DNA of 64,000 nucleotides from Hymenobacter aerilatus (GCF_022921095.1 NZ_CP095053.1:1158501-1222500), one strand, 5' to 3'; counted from the first letter of the stretch, positions 52,912 through 62,971 are shown. The notes: generated by a model not told the origin, from the sequence alone. Made by a program: numbers and translations.

Positions 52912-55104
52912 CTACTGCGGCACGCTCACTTCGGCCAGGCTCTGTAGCAGCTCCTGCACCTCCGCAGTGCCGGGCAAGTGAAAGCGGGCCAGCGAGCGGT
53001 TGTTGCGGCCTACCTTGATGGTGAATGCCTCCTCAGGCATCGCGCCGAAGGTGTCCTCGTCGGTACGGTCGTCGCCAATGGCGAGGATGAAATCGGGCTC
53101 ATATGTAGCTACCCAGCGGGCGGCAGCGGTGCCCTTGTTGATGCCGGCGGCTTTAATCTCAATCACCTTATTGCCCTCTAGCACTTGCAGGTCGCTGTTG
53201 CTGGTCAGGAAGCTGAGGTGGCTGATAAGCTCGCGCACGCGCACGGCGGCCAGTTCGGCGTCGGCGCGGCGGTAATGCCACACCAGCGAGAAGTCCTTGT
53301 CTTCGATGAACGACCCGGCCGTACGGCTCACGTACAGCTCCAGGGTAGGACGAATTTCCTTCATCCAATCGTTGCGCATGGGCTGAAACAGCGTCCATTC
53401 CTGGCCCGCAGCTCGCAGCCATACGCCGTGCTCGGCAATAAAATCAACCGGCAAGTGGCCCAGCCACCGTTGCAGCGTCTGCCGGTCGCGCCCGCTGATA
53501 ATCACCACACGGTTGTGTGGATCGGCGCTCAGCGTGGCCAGCAGTTCCAGCATTTGCGCCGAGGGTGCCGCCTTCTGCGGATTGGGATGGAAGGGAGCCA
53601 GCGTGCCGTCGTAGTCGAGCAGAAGCAGGCGTTGCGAAGTGGTGGTGTACTGTTGGCGTAGGGTAGCAGCTTCCTCCGCGTCGAGCATCTCAGTAGCCAG
53701 GGTCATTTGTTTGATTTTAGTGTACACCAGACGGTCCATAAACAGCCTTGTCCAGTGATAAACGTTGTAGTGCTGCACCAGCGCCTGCATATTGGCCAAG
53801 CGCATTTTCTGTTCTTCCTCGGGCATGATTAGCGCCTCGTGCATGGCCTCCGCCAACTGGTTCATGTCGGAGGGGTTGATGAGCAGGGCGTCGGACAACT
53901 CGCGGGCAGCGCCGGCCCGCTCGCTCAGGATCAGCACCCCGCTGCGGTCGGCTTTGCTGGCAATGAACTCCTTGCATACCAGGTTCATACCGTCGCGGAT
54001 AGGCGTTACCAGCGCTACCTCGGCCATGCGGTACAGGGCCGTTAGCTCCTCCAGGGGTAGGGAGCGGTAGAAGTAGTGAATGGGATTCCAGGTGATGGTG
54101 CGGTACTCCGCGTTGATTCGTCCCACCAGCTCATCGATTTCCTCCTTCAACTCCTGATACTGGGCTACCTGGTCGCGCGAGGGCACTACCAGCATAATCA
54201 GCGTAGCCTGGCCTTGCCACTCGGGGTAGCGCTGGAGCAGCAGCTCAAAGGCTCGTAGGCGCTGGGCAATGCCCTTGGTGTAGTCGAGCCGGTCGATAGA
54301 CAGGATGATGCGGGCGTTGGGCAGGGCTGCCAGGTAGTTCTGCTCGTGCTCCTGCGCCACCTCCGAGGCCGCGGCATTGGCGTAGCGCTCGTAGTCGATG
54401 CCCATCGGAAACGCATCAATCAGCACCGTGCGGTTCTTCAGTTCCAGGCGGCCGTTCTGGCTGGGGTAGCCCAGCAGCTGCGACACCGAGCTGAGGAAGT
54501 GACGCATATAGCCAAAGGTGTGGAAACCAATCAAATCGGCGCCCAGCATACCCTCCAGCAGCTGCGTGCGCCAGGGTAGGGCGCGCAGCAGCTCGTACGA
54601 CGGAAATGGGATGTGCAGGAAAAAGCCAATGGTGCTGTGGGGTCGGGCTTTGCGCAGCATCTGCGGCAGCAGCAGCAGCTGGTAGTCGTGCACCCAAATG
54701 GTATCGTCGTCGCCGGCTGCTTCCAGCACGGCTTCACAGTATTTCCGGTTTACGGCCACGTAGGTTTCCCAATGCTGCTCGTTGTACACGGCATACTGGC
54801 TGAAGTAGTGGAAGGTAGGCCACAGCGTTTCGTTGCTGAAGCCTTCATAAAACCCCCTAATCTCGTCGTCGTTGAGGAAAACCGGCTGCATGCTGTCGGC
54901 CCGCAGCTGCGTTGTTATCTGTTGTCGCTCCGTTTCGTCGTCTACTACCAGGCCCGGCCAACCGATCCACACGTTTCCTTCGGCCCGGTAGATAGAGCCC
55001 AGCCCCGTTGCCAAGCCGCCCTCACTGGGCGTAAAAGCCAAGTCGTTGTCGGTACGCTGTACTTTGGTAGGCAAACGGTTAGAAACAATAATAATACGCG
55101 ACAT
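52912..55104 (-). CDS. Trehalose-6-phosphate synthase fused to trehalose-6-phosphate phosphatase
   Basis: The protein has 730 residues. Residues 1 to ~465 are the GT20 synthase: IIIVSNRLPTKV, GGLATGLGSIY, WVHDYQLLLLPQMLRK, ILSIDRLDYTKGIAQRLRAFE, GMNLVCKEFIA. Residues ~490-730 are the HAD phosphatase: LLDYDGTLAPF with the nucleophile Asp near 497, VVIISGRDRQTLQRWLG, AEHGVWLR, and ILAIGDDRTDEDTF. It makes trehalose from UDP-glucose and glucose-6-phosphate in two steps without releasing the intermediate. The two activities are separate (otsA, otsB) in E. coli; the fused form is common in Bacteroidota. Confidence 0.96.
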   Translation of the reverse strand: MSRIIIVSNRLPTKVQRTDNDLAFTPSEGGLATGLGSIYRAEGNVWIGWPGLVVDDETERQQITTQLRADSMQPVFLNDDEIRGFYEGFSNETLWPTFHYFSQYAVYNEQHWETYVAVNRKYCEAVLEAAGDDDTIWVHDYQLLLLPQMLRKARPHSTIGFFLHIPFPSYELLRALPWRTQLLEGMLGADLIGFHTFGYMRHFLSSVSQLLGYPSQNGRLELKNRTVLIDAFPMGIDYERYANAAASEVAQEHEQNYLAALPNARIILSIDRLDYTKGIAQRLRAFELLLQRYPEWQGQATLIMLVVPSRDQVAQYQELKEEIDELVGRINAEYRTITWNPIHYFYRSLPLEELTALYRMAEVALVTPIRDGMNLVCKEFIASKADRSGVLILSERAGAARELSDALLINPSDMNQLAEAMHEALIMPEEEQKMRLANMQALVQHYNVYHWTRLFMDRLVYTKIKQMTLATEMLDAEEAATLRQQYTTTSQRLLLLDYDGTLAPFHPNPQKAAPSAQMLELLATLSADPHNRVVIISGRDRQTLQRWLGHLPVDFIAEHGVWLRAAGQEWTLFQPMRNDWMKEIRPTLELYVSRTAGSFIEDKDFSLVWHYRRADAELAAVRVRELISHLSFLTSNSDLQVLEGNKVIEIKAAGINKGTAAARWVATYEPDFILAIGDDRTDEDTFGAMPEEAFTIKVGRNNRSLARFHLPGTAEVQELLQSLAEVSVPQ

Positions 55105-55672
55105 AGAAAGGAAGATTGGTGAAAGAAAGAGTAGGCATTCAAATACTAAGTGGTACGTAGCGAAATTGTTTATTCCCGCACCGGAATAACGATTATCGTA
55201 ATCGATAGGTTGGATCAGTGCTCGGCAAACACAGCTGCTGGTAGTAGATTTTCTGCTTTGTCCGGTACTATGGCTACCGTTCCAGGTACATAGTATACTA
55301 TTTCAAAAATGGAAATAGAGGTAACCTAGCCGACCCTACTATTATCCCCCTGATACTCATATAGCCCTTCCACCATTCTAGGTCGAAAGTGATGCGGCTT
55401 ATTGAGTAGCGTCTATCAATTGCCAATGCACTGCTGCAAATAGGCGTGCTTGCTTTGGAAAATGTAAAAGCTGTGTAGTATCACCTATTCTAAATATCTG
55501 GTGCTTTGTAATTCTGAATAGAGATGGGTAAGTAAATAATTTCTGCTGTACTGGGTAGGCGTATAGTATAACAGCTATTGTCTGCCTTCCGGACCATCCA
55601 GCCGGGTAGGGATAAAAATAAAAATCCGACCAGATAGGACTGGTCGGATTATATAAGACAGGCTGAGGGAAA
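55105..55672. other. AT-rich intergenic region
   Basis: About 570 bases lie upstream of the trehalose gene. An open frame of 106 codons (55399-55719, -) overlaps the terminator of the next gene and lacks coding character, so I do not call it. The sequence TACCGGAATAACGATTATCG near 55180 is close to the trehalose gene and may be regulatory, without specific support. Confidence 0.4.
55623..55650 (-). terminator. Rho-independent terminator of the small basic protein gene
   Basis: An 11-bp stem (AATCCGACCAG and its complement) with a 6-base loop; read on the minus strand it is followed by TTTTATTTTTAT. It lies 22 bases after the stop of the gene at 55673-55900. Confidence 0.85.
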
Positions 55673-55900
55673 CTACTCTGCTGCTTCTGTTTTACGCGGA
55701 CGGCCGGGCTTGCGGGCACCCTCGGCGCGTGGCTTGCGCTCCTTAGGGGTAGGCGAGTAACCGGGTTGCAGCATTTCGTTTAGCTCTTCTAGCAGCGAAT
55801 TTACTTTCGTTACGTTTTTGCGAATCTGGTTGAGTAGTTGCTCGTTGGTGGCAGCGTTGTCAACAATTTCCTGTAGGCGGGCAATATCCATGGTTGCCAT
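55673..55900 (-). CDS. Small protein with coiled-coil and AT-hook-like tail
   Basis: The protein has 75 residues from ATG 55900 (ATG 55891 is also possible). Residues ~5-45 form an amphipathic helix (LQEIVDNAATNEQLLNQIRKNVTKVNSLLEELNEML). The tail is basic: KERKPRAEGARKPGRPRKTEAAE, in which PGRPRK matches the AT-hook core (GRP). It may bind AT-rich DNA as a small nucleoid-type protein. It is followed by a clear terminator, supporting a real single-gene transcript. Confidence 0.7.
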   Translation of the reverse strand: MATMDIARLQEIVDNAATNEQLLNQIRKNVTKVNSLLEELNEMLQPGYSPTPKERKPRAEGARKPGRPRKTEAAE

Positions 55901-56243
55901 TATGTGTTGAATTATGAGTTTAAATTAACATGTTGTAAATGTTACGAGACAAATATAGGACTAGTTTCTTATAGGAAACAATAAAAAATAAATCAAGCAG
56001 CGCATCCCCAACGATAATTTGTTTTGCTGAAATTGTTTTTCACTTCCTTTGGTCAAATATTATCTACGCTTTTTGTGTAAGCAGTTATTAGGAAGTGTTT
56101 ATCTGTCGTTGTCAGGAGCCAACAAGAGTGGAAAATATACCGCCTGATAACGATTTTCCTGCAGGAGAATTCATATAAGTAGTTCAGCAGTAGAATTTAA
56201 AATGCAATTGCTGCCGCTTACCGTAATAAAAGCATAGTGAGAC
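55901..56243. other. AT-rich intergenic region
   Basis: About 340 AT-rich bases lie between the small basic protein gene and the cheB-like gene, both on the minus strand. The part next to 55900 should hold the promoter of the small gene. No gene or clear element was found. Confidence 0.4.
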
Positions 56244-57242
56244 TCAGCGCTGATCGGCGTTTGCGTTGCTGCTCAGCAAAAATTCACGCAGCCGATTGAT
56301 ATGCTGCTTAATTTCCTTGATGCGCTCTTGCTGTCGTGTGCTCCAATACCCATTGTGGCTGGCCATCGTGGTGAGCAGGTTTTTGCGCTCTTCCATCATG
56401 CGCAGGGCCACCCACAGCGTTTCTTCCATTTCATGCTGCGAGCTTTCGAGGAGAGCTTCGGCGGTATAGGCGTGGCCGGTGTGGCAACGGAAGCGTAGCA
56501 CGTTGCCCTCATTCACTTCCCAGAGGTTGCCGCCGCAACCAGGACAGGTGAGTGGTACCTGATGTCCTATTTCATTGACTTGCTCGGTAGCGCCCATAAC
56601 ACGCTCAGCAATAGCTGCTTCTATCTGCAGATCGTGCGGAACGTGTAAGCGCTGGTGTGCAGTAGCGGTTCCTGCGCCCACTAGCTCCCGTAGTAGTGCG
56701 CCCATCTGGCTGAGGGGCACCACATAATCGACGGCCACGTGGCGCAGGGCGCTTTCGGGCATGCTGGCAAACTCGGCCTCGGTGGGGTCTTGTACCACCG
56801 CAGTACCACCGCAGCGTTTCACAAAGTCGAGGCCAGCCGTGCCGTCGTAGAGCAGGCCTGTGAGCACTACGCCAATCACGTGAGAGTCGAAGGCTACGGC
56901 GGCCGAGCGAAACAGCGTGTCGGCGGCGGGGCGGTAGTTGTTCTCGTGTGGGCCTTTCGTTACCAGCAGGCGGTCTTCGCGCGTGAGCAAGTGCCGGTCG
57001 GGCGGGGCCAGATAGAGGTGGCCGGCCTGCAAAGGCATCTGGTCTACAGCCAGTTGGCAATGCAGCGTTGTGTGCGCGGCCAGGCGTTCCACCAGTAGTT
57101 CGCCCGTCGAGTTGGGAGCTAGGTGCTGCACTACTAGCACGGCGGCCGGGAGCGTGGCCGGGAGCTGCGCCACTAGCTGGATAAGGGCAGACATGCCACC
57201 GGCAGAAGTACCGATAACGATGAGAGACGAGGGAAGAGCCAC
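56244..57242 (-). CDS. CheB-type methylesterase domain protein with C-terminal zinc-ribbon extension
   Basis: The protein has 332 residues from a GTG at 57242. The CheB catalytic triad is visible: Ser13 (IVIGTSAGGMSAL), His40 (VLVVQHLAPNSTGEL) and Asp near 133 (VLTGLLYDGTAGLDFV). There is no receiver domain. Beyond residue ~200 the protein has CPGCGGNLWEV...LRFRCHTGHAYTAEALL, a two-knuckle zinc ribbon, then a helical tail rich in Glu/Arg. The demethylase activity on chemoreceptor glutamates is known for CheB; no chemoreceptor gene is in the window, so the substrate is open. It diverges from the CheB-CheR fusion gene. Confidence 0.88.
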   Translation of the reverse strand: MALPSSLIVIGTSAGGMSALIQLVAQLPATLPAAVLVVQHLAPNSTGELLVERLAAHTTLHCQLAVDQMPLQAGHLYLAPPDRHLLTREDRLLVTKGPHENNYRPAADTLFRSAAVAFDSHVIGVVLTGLLYDGTAGLDFVKRCGGTAVVQDPTEAEFASMPESALRHVAVDYVVPLSQMGALLRELVGAGTATAHQRLHVPHDLQIEAAIAERVMGATEQVNEIGHQVPLTCPGCGGNLWEVNEGNVLRFRCHTGHAYTAEALLESSQHEMEETLWVALRMMEERKNLLTTMASHNGYWSTRQQERIKEIKQHINRLREFLLSSNANADQR

Positions 57243-57417
57243 AAAAATATAACGGGTTAAGGTAGAACGCCAGGCGTTGAATTACCAGGTACTACGTAGC
57301 CAAACGCTGGGTTGCTTATGCCGAAATGCTTTATTTTAATAGAAATTTGTCGGTTTAAGTCTGCGTGTTTCATCTACTGTTCAGCTGTTTCCTCTCTCTG
57401 ATTTCTTACTAGTTGGT

Positions 57418-60400
57418 ATGGGTTCCTCCAAACAATCTTCACACCTCGACAGCAGTCAAACCACCGGACCCACCAAGAAAGCTACTGTTGCTGCTACCCC
57501 GGCCCGGCTCATTCAGGAGCCATCGGGGGGGTAGGGGACACGCCGGCTGGCAGCGAAAGCGACCGGTTTCCGGTGGTAGCGTTGGGTGGCTCGGCGGGTT
57601 CTCTGGAAGCGTTTGAGCAGTTTTTTCGGTATTTACCGGTCCGTACGGGGGTAGCCTATGTGGTCGTAACGCACTTATCGCCTACGCAGGATGGAGAGCT
57701 ACTGCAGGTAATCGCCCATTTCACTTCCATGCCCGTGCTAGAGGCAAAGGACGGCATGCGGGTACGACCCAACCACGTATTTGTGATTCCGCCCAACTAC
57801 GATTTGAGTCTGCTGCACGGAAGCTTCTACCTGCTTAAGCCTACCCAGACGCCGGGGCGGCGCCTCCCCATTGATTTTTTTCTGCAAAGCCTGGCCAAAG
57901 ACGCACGCGAGCGAGCCGTGTGCATCATCTTCTCGGGCATGGGCTCCGATGGCAGCCTGGGCCTGAAGCTGATTATGGAAAACTTTGGGATGGTGATGGT
58001 GCAGGACCCCGAAACGGCCCTCTACGATTCGATGCCCCGTGCCGCCATGGCTACCGAGTTTGTCGACTTTGTGCTGGCGCCGGAGCTGATGCCCACTAAG
58101 CTGCTCGACTATGTGGAGCGCCCCCTGCTGGGGCGCCCGCCCCGCCCCAGCGACACCCGCGACGAGGTGGACAACAAACCGGCCCACGCGCTGCAGAAAA
58201 TCTTTCTGCTTATTCGCTCCCAAACCGGCCACGACTTCAGCTACTACAAGCGCAATACGGTATTTCGGCGCATCGAGCGGCGCATGAATGCCCACCAGAT
58301 CAAGGAGTTCACGCAGTATGTGCGCTACCTGCAGGAAAACCCCCACGAGGTAGAGCAGCTATTTCGGGAGCTGCTGATTGGGGTTACCAAGTTTTTTCGC
58401 GACCACGAAGCCTTTGAGCATCTGAAAATGCACATGCGCTCGGTGGTACAGCACAAAGAAAACGACAGCACCATTCGGGTGTGGGCGCCCGGTTGCTCTA
58501 CCGGCGAAGAAGCCTACTCCCTGACCATGCTGCTGCTCGAGTGCCTGGACACGGTAGACCCAGGTCGCTACCTTAAGATTCAGATATTTGCCACCGACAT
58601 CAGCGCCGACAGCATCGACTTCGCCCGCGCCGGGCTCTACCCCGAAAATATTGCGGCCGATGTGAGCCCGGAGCGGTTGCAGCGCTTCTTTCAGAAAGTC
58701 GACGGCCACTACCAGATTCGAAAGGAAGTGCGTGATTTGGTGGTGTTTGCCCTGCACAATATCAACAAGGATGCGCCCTTCACGAAGCTGGACCTGCTCT
58801 GCTGCCGCAACCTGCTGATTTACCTGAGCGGGGAGTTGCAGAAAAACCTGCTGCCCGTGTTTCACTACGCGCTCAATCCCAAAGGCCTGCTGTTTTTGGG
58901 GCCGAGTGAGAACATTACGGGCTTCCAGGACTTGTTTCAGCCGCTGGATGTGAAATGGAAAATTTCACGTCGTACCGAAACGGCATCGTCGCTACCCCGG
59001 CTTGCCAACTTCCCCTTTTCTTTATCAAGCCATCCCCTGGCTTCGGTTGTATCGCCTGTGCTCGTTCCTGCTTCTGCCTCTGCCCGCCGCGAAGGGGGGG
59101 CTTTTGCTTTCCTTATTCAAAAAGAGCTGCTACGCACATACGCTCCGCCGGCGGTGGTCATCAACAGCAAGGGAGAAATCCTGTACGTGAACGGCCGCAC
59201 TGGCAAGTACCTGGAGCCTGCCCCCGGCCTGAGCGGCATGAACCTGTTTGAAATGGCCCGCGAGGAGCTGAATTTCGAAATCAGTGGGGCTGTATACCGG
59301 GCCACGCAGTCGCACGAGGATGTGGTGATTGACAACGTGCGGGTGCGTACTGATATGGGCCAGCAGATGCTCCGGCTGTCGGTGCGGCACCTGGGCGAAA
59401 CCGAAACCCTGGCGGGGCTGCTGCTGGTGGTATTCGAAGACCAGCCTACCCCCCGCCGCCTGCGCCTGGGCAAGCAGAGCGTATCGCTTGAGCAGCGCAA
59501 CGATGCCGCCTCGGCCCTCGAGAAAGAGCTGCAGTATACCAAACACCGCCTCCAGACCACCATTGAGGAGATGGAAAGCAGCCTGGAGGAGCTGAAAAGC
59601 ACCAACGAGGAGCTACAGTCGGCCAACGAGGAGCTACAAAGCACCAACGAGGAGGCCATGACCAACAAGGAGGAAATGCAGAGCCTGAACGAGGAGCTGA
59701 TGACGCTGAACATGCAGTACATGGCGCGCACGGAGGAGCTGACGCAATCGGCCAACGACATGAAAAACCTGCTCGACGCCACCGAAATTGCTATTATCTT
59801 CCTCGACAACGACATGCTGGTGAAGCGCTTTACGCCCCCTGTGAGCCGCATCATCAACCTCATGCCTGCCGACGTGGGTAGGCCCCTCATGCACTTTGCC
59901 TCCAACCTGCGCTACGAGTACCTCATCCGCGACGTGCAGCAGGTGCTGAGTCGCCTTACCAGCCTGGAAATCAACCTACAGGCCACTAACGGGCAGTGGT
60001 ATACCATGCGTATTCTGCCCTACCGCACCCTCGACAACTATATCAGTGGGGCCGTTATCACCTTCACGGAAATAACCAGCCTCAAGCAGATGGAGCAGCA
60101 GCTACAGGAAAGCGTGCGCTTCGCGGCCAGCATTCAGGAGGCTGTGCGCGAGCCTCAACTCACGCTCGACAACCAACTACAGGTGCTGACTGCCAGCCGG
60201 TCCTTCGCGGAGGCTTTTCGGGAGCAGAGCGACCAGCTGCCAGGCAAACGACTTTTGCACCTCAACGGGGGCGCCTGGGACAAACCCGAGCTGCGCCAGC
60301 ACCTGCACCAGCTGCTCGATGCTGCATCGGAGCAGGCAGAGTTCAATGACCTGGTGCTGGACATGATGTTGCCGGAAATAGGGCGGCGGCAGGTAGTGCT

Positions 60401-60491
60401 ATATGGTAGGCGGCTACTATACCAGGGGCAGCCTACCCAGCAAGTGCTACTAGGGGTGAGAAGTATAGGAGCTGCCGCGGCTGGCGCCTGA
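57418..60491 (+). CDS. CheB-CheR-PAS fusion protein, frameshifted near the start
   Basis: From GTG 57573 the frame encodes 972 residues: CheB-like esterase (VALGGSAGSLEAFEQFF, THLSPTQDGELL, IFSGMGSDGSLGLKL), CheR methyltransferase near 205-470 (FFRDHEAFEHL, VWAPGCSTGEEAYSL, FATDISADSIDFAR, DLLCCRNLLIYL), a PAS, a long coiled coil (EEMESSLEELKSTNEELQ...) and a second PAS near 740-860. No kinase domain follows. The natural start is probably ATG 57418 (MGSSKQSSHLDSSQTTG), whose frame ends at TAG 57532. One extra G in the G7 run at 57525-57531 would join it as SGGVGDTPAGSESDRFPVV, completing the first CheB strand. Either the base is missing in this sequence or translation begins internally at 57573. 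Confidence 0.85.
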
Positions 60492-60625
60492 GTAGATTAG
60501 GTGGAAAGAATAATCCGCTTGCTGCCGCTGAAACGTAGGAAGTGGTTGCGCCGCCGGATGGCATCCGGCGGCCACTGTACGCTCTAGCAGTATCTTGTTT
60601 AGGTGGGTCTTATCGGTTTTGCACT

Positions 60626-62287
60626 ATGGAATGGTCTGAAGAAGGAGAGCAGGCGCAGGATGCTTCCCGCTCCCGGATAGCACTGGATAAGTTGCGCCGC
60701 CGTGCCGAGCAACGCCGCCAGCTGGTGACGCATGCTACCCCAGCCGACGTATCGGCTGAGATGCGCCAGCTGGTGCAAGAGTTACAGGTACAACAGATTG
60801 AGCTGGAAATGCAGTACGAAGAGCTGCTCTTGGCCCAAGTGGAAGTCGAGAAAGGCCGTGCGCAGTATATCGATCTGTATGAGTTTGCGCCCGTGGGCTA
60901 CTGTACTGTAGCTGCCAATGGACAGTTGCAGCAGCTGAACCTGCACACCAGCCAACTGCTGGGCCTCCCGCGGCAGCAGCTTCTGGGGCGGCGTCTTACG
61001 CTGTTCGTAGAGCTGAATAGCCGGGGACAGTTCGTGGATTTTTTGCAGGCGATGGTCACAACCGGGCAACATCAGACGCTGACGCTGCCTATGCGCCGCG
61101 CCGACGATAGTGTGTTCTACGCCCGTCTGGAGGGAATGGCCGCCCCTACCGACTCGGCCGAACCCTGCTGCCGGTTGGCCCTGTTCGACGTAACCGAACA
61201 ACGGCATGTTTACAACGCGCTGGTTACCAGGGAGAAAAGATTTAAGACGCTTTTTGAGAAAAGCGAAGACGGGATGCTGCTGCTACGCGACAACCGGTTT
61301 GTGGACTGCAACAATAGCGTGCTGCGGGCGCTACAACTCACGGATAAAAAGGCTTTACTCGGGCAGCATGCCTCTGCCTTCTCGCCCGAGCGTCAGCCCG
61401 ATGGCCAGCTGTCCTATGTCCTTGCCGACCGGTACTGGCAGGAAGCCGTGCAGCGCGGTTCCTGCCGGTTTGAGTGGTATCGGTTGCGGGGCAATGGTGA
61501 GCCATTTTGGGAGGAGGTGCTACTCACGGCTATTCCCGAGGAGGAAGGAACTCACTTGGTACATGCCAGCTGGCGCGACATCACAGACCGTAAGCAAGCC
61601 GAGGCTGAGCGGGCCACCCAGCAGCAGCGCCTCGCCGATGCCGTGCTGAACGCACAGGAAGCCGAAAAACGCCGCATAGCCGAGTCGCTGCACAATGGGC
61701 TGGGACAGTCGCTGTATGCCGCCAAGCTGCACCTCGATCATATCAGGGTAGGCGACGACCACGCGTCGCAACAAGCCAAAACGAAGGTGGCGCAACTGTT
61801 GTCTAGCGCCATCAAGCAAACACGCACGTTGTCGCACCAGCTGGTGCCCACTACCCTGGAAGATTTTGGCCTGGAGGCTGCCGTTAAGGATATCTGCCAG
61901 ATCTGCAGCAGTCCTACGTTGCAGTTGCGCTGCCACGTGCAGACTTTGCCACTTGGCATTTCCAAAAACCTACAAGTAGCCGTGTACCGGATGGCGCAGG
62001 AGTTAGCCAATAATATTGTGAAGCACGCCCAGGCCACCCAGGCGCACCTGCACCTCCGGGCAGGAAACGGCTGCATTATACTGGAGGCGCACGACAACGG
62101 CCGCGGTTTCGACGTACAGCAGTCTTCTTCAAATGGGTTGGGGCTAAGCGCCCTGCGCGACCGGGTGCGACTGCTGGATGGAATTCTAGCCATTCACTCG
62201 GAGGCGGAGAGCGGCACCGACATTACAATTTCCCTACCCCTAGCTGCCAGTCAATCGGCCATTACACTCCCCTCGCAGGGCAGATAA
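60626..62287 (+). CDS. PAS-containing sensor histidine kinase of the HisKA_3 (NarX/LiaS) type
   Basis: The protein has 553 residues from MEWSEEGEQAQD; the ATG at 60626 is preferred over the in-frame 60542. An N-terminal coiled coil (LVQELQVQQIELEMQYEELLLAQVEVEKG) leads into two PAS domains (near 80-190 and 200-330; YEFAPVGYCTVAANGQ, FEKSEDGMLLLRDNRFVDCNN). The dimerisation/phosphoacceptor motif is EAEKRRIAESLHNGLGQSLYAAKLHLD near residue 345, with the His in SLHNG. The ATPase has MAQELANNIVKHAQAT, DNGRGFD near 490 and GLGLSALRDRVRLL. No TM segment, so cytoplasmic. It is 134 bases behind the CheB-CheR fusion in the same direction. No response regulator gene adjoins. Confidence 0.92.
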   Translation: MEWSEEGEQAQDASRSRIALDKLRRRAEQRRQLVTHATPADVSAEMRQLVQELQVQQIELEMQYEELLLAQVEVEKGRAQYIDLYEFAPVGYCTVAANGQLQQLNLHTSQLLGLPRQQLLGRRLTLFVELNSRGQFVDFLQAMVTTGQHQTLTLPMRRADDSVFYARLEGMAAPTDSAEPCCRLALFDVTEQRHVYNALVTREKRFKTLFEKSEDGMLLLRDNRFVDCNNSVLRALQLTDKKALLGQHASAFSPERQPDGQLSYVLADRYWQEAVQRGSCRFEWYRLRGNGEPFWEEVLLTAIPEEEGTHLVHASWRDITDRKQAEAERATQQQRLADAVLNAQEAEKRRIAESLHNGLGQSLYAAKLHLDHIRVGDDHASQQAKTKVAQLLSSAIKQTRTLSHQLVPTTLEDFGLEAAVKDICQICSSPTLQLRCHVQTLPLGISKNLQVAVYRMAQELANNIVKHAQATQAHLHLRAGNGCIILEAHDNGRGFDVQQSSSNGLGLSALRDRVRLLDGILAIHSEAESGTDITISLPLAASQSAITLPSQGR

Positions 62288-62292
62288 GCGGC

Positions 62293-62532
62293 TTATTGCG
62301 GCTGATGGTCGGAGCCGAAAGGTACAGGCGAGGGTAGGGCGCTTGGCGCGGCCAGCAGGTCGCAGACTTCCTGCCAGCTAAGCTCGCCGGCCACATATCG
62401 CTGGTATAATACCTGCGCGGGCGCGGGCGTTTTGAGGCCCATATTTTCTCGCACAACCAGCATTTGTCGAAGCACGTGCGCCCGCTGCTGCGGCGTTTGA
62501 GCAAAAGGACCAAACTTAGGATTGTGAGCCAT
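62293..62532 (-). CDS. Small helical protein, unknown
   Basis: The protein has 79 residues from MAHNPKFGPFAQTP; the ATG at 62532 is preferred over 62628. Two helices are likely: QQRAHVLRQMLVVRENMG and APAQVLYQRYVAGELSWQEVCDLL. The phrase 'Y-.-.-GE-.-.-.-E' is vaguely like VbhA-type antitoxins, but no Fic toxin is near and the likeness is weak. Its 3' end lies five bases from the histidine kinase stop (convergent). Confidence 0.55.
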   Translation of the reverse strand: MAHNPKFGPFAQTPQQRAHVLRQMLVVRENMGLKTPAPAQVLYQRYVAGELSWQEVCDLLAAPSALPSPVPFGSDHQPQ

Positions 62533-62747
62533 GAGAATAATGGAAAGGAGGAGATAGAGCGAGTAACAAAAGTGCAGAATAGTATATTGAATATCAATCG
62601 TATTAACCCGTAAGTCGCTTAGTAACAACTACGTAATTAGAGATAAAGGTAATGGGGTAGGCAGGTCGGTACGACTGCCCACGAGCAGGTAGAAATACGC
62701 AGACGACTCGCGGGTAAATTCTGATACGATTGGCCGGCACAATAAAA

Positions 62748-62777
62748 AAGGCCTTCTGCTGGGGAGCAGAAGGCCTT
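62748..62777 (-). terminator. Rho-independent terminator after tRNA-Glu
   Basis: A perfect 13-bp stem (AAGGCCTTCTGCT and its complement) with a 4-base loop is followed by T's on the minus strand. It lies 16 bases after the 3' end of the tRNA. Confidence 0.88.
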
Positions 62778-62792
62778 GCAAAGCGGGGGCAG

Positions 62793-62864
62793 TAGTCCGT
62801 AGGGGAATCGAACCCCTGTTGGCAGAATGAAAATCTGCAGTCCTAACCCCTAGACGAACGGACC
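62793..62864 (-). tRNA. tRNA-Glu (anticodon TTC)
   Basis: The 72-nt gene on the minus strand starts GGTCCGTTCGTCTAGGGG and folds as a cloverleaf. The acceptor pairs GGTCCGT with ACGGACT (first pair G-T). The D-arm includes TCTAGGGGTTAGGA, the anticodon stem is GCAGA/TCTGC around loop TTTTCAT (anticodon TTC), and the T-arm is AGGGGTTCGATTCCCCT. CCA is not encoded. A terminator follows. Confidence 0.93.
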
Positions 62865-62971
62865 AGATAACTAGACCCCTTGCGCTTTGGTGCTGCAAAG
62901 GTAATAGGAGAAAACAAGAATGCAAGCAGCTCGTCAAAAAAATATTATTGCAGCCTTTAAGTAGTCGTAGC

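Noticed and set aside
55399..55719. 106-codon frame on the minus strand
   Set aside because: It runs through the terminator and into the end of the neighbouring gene and has no coding character.
57573..57600. GTG 57573 as the natural start of the CheB-CheR gene
   Set aside because: It would remove half of the first CheB beta-strand; the leader frame from 57418 with one extra G fits better, although internal initiation is still possible.
62293..62532. VbhA-like antitoxin
   Set aside because: Only a few residues resemble the family and no Fic or other toxin gene is adjacent.
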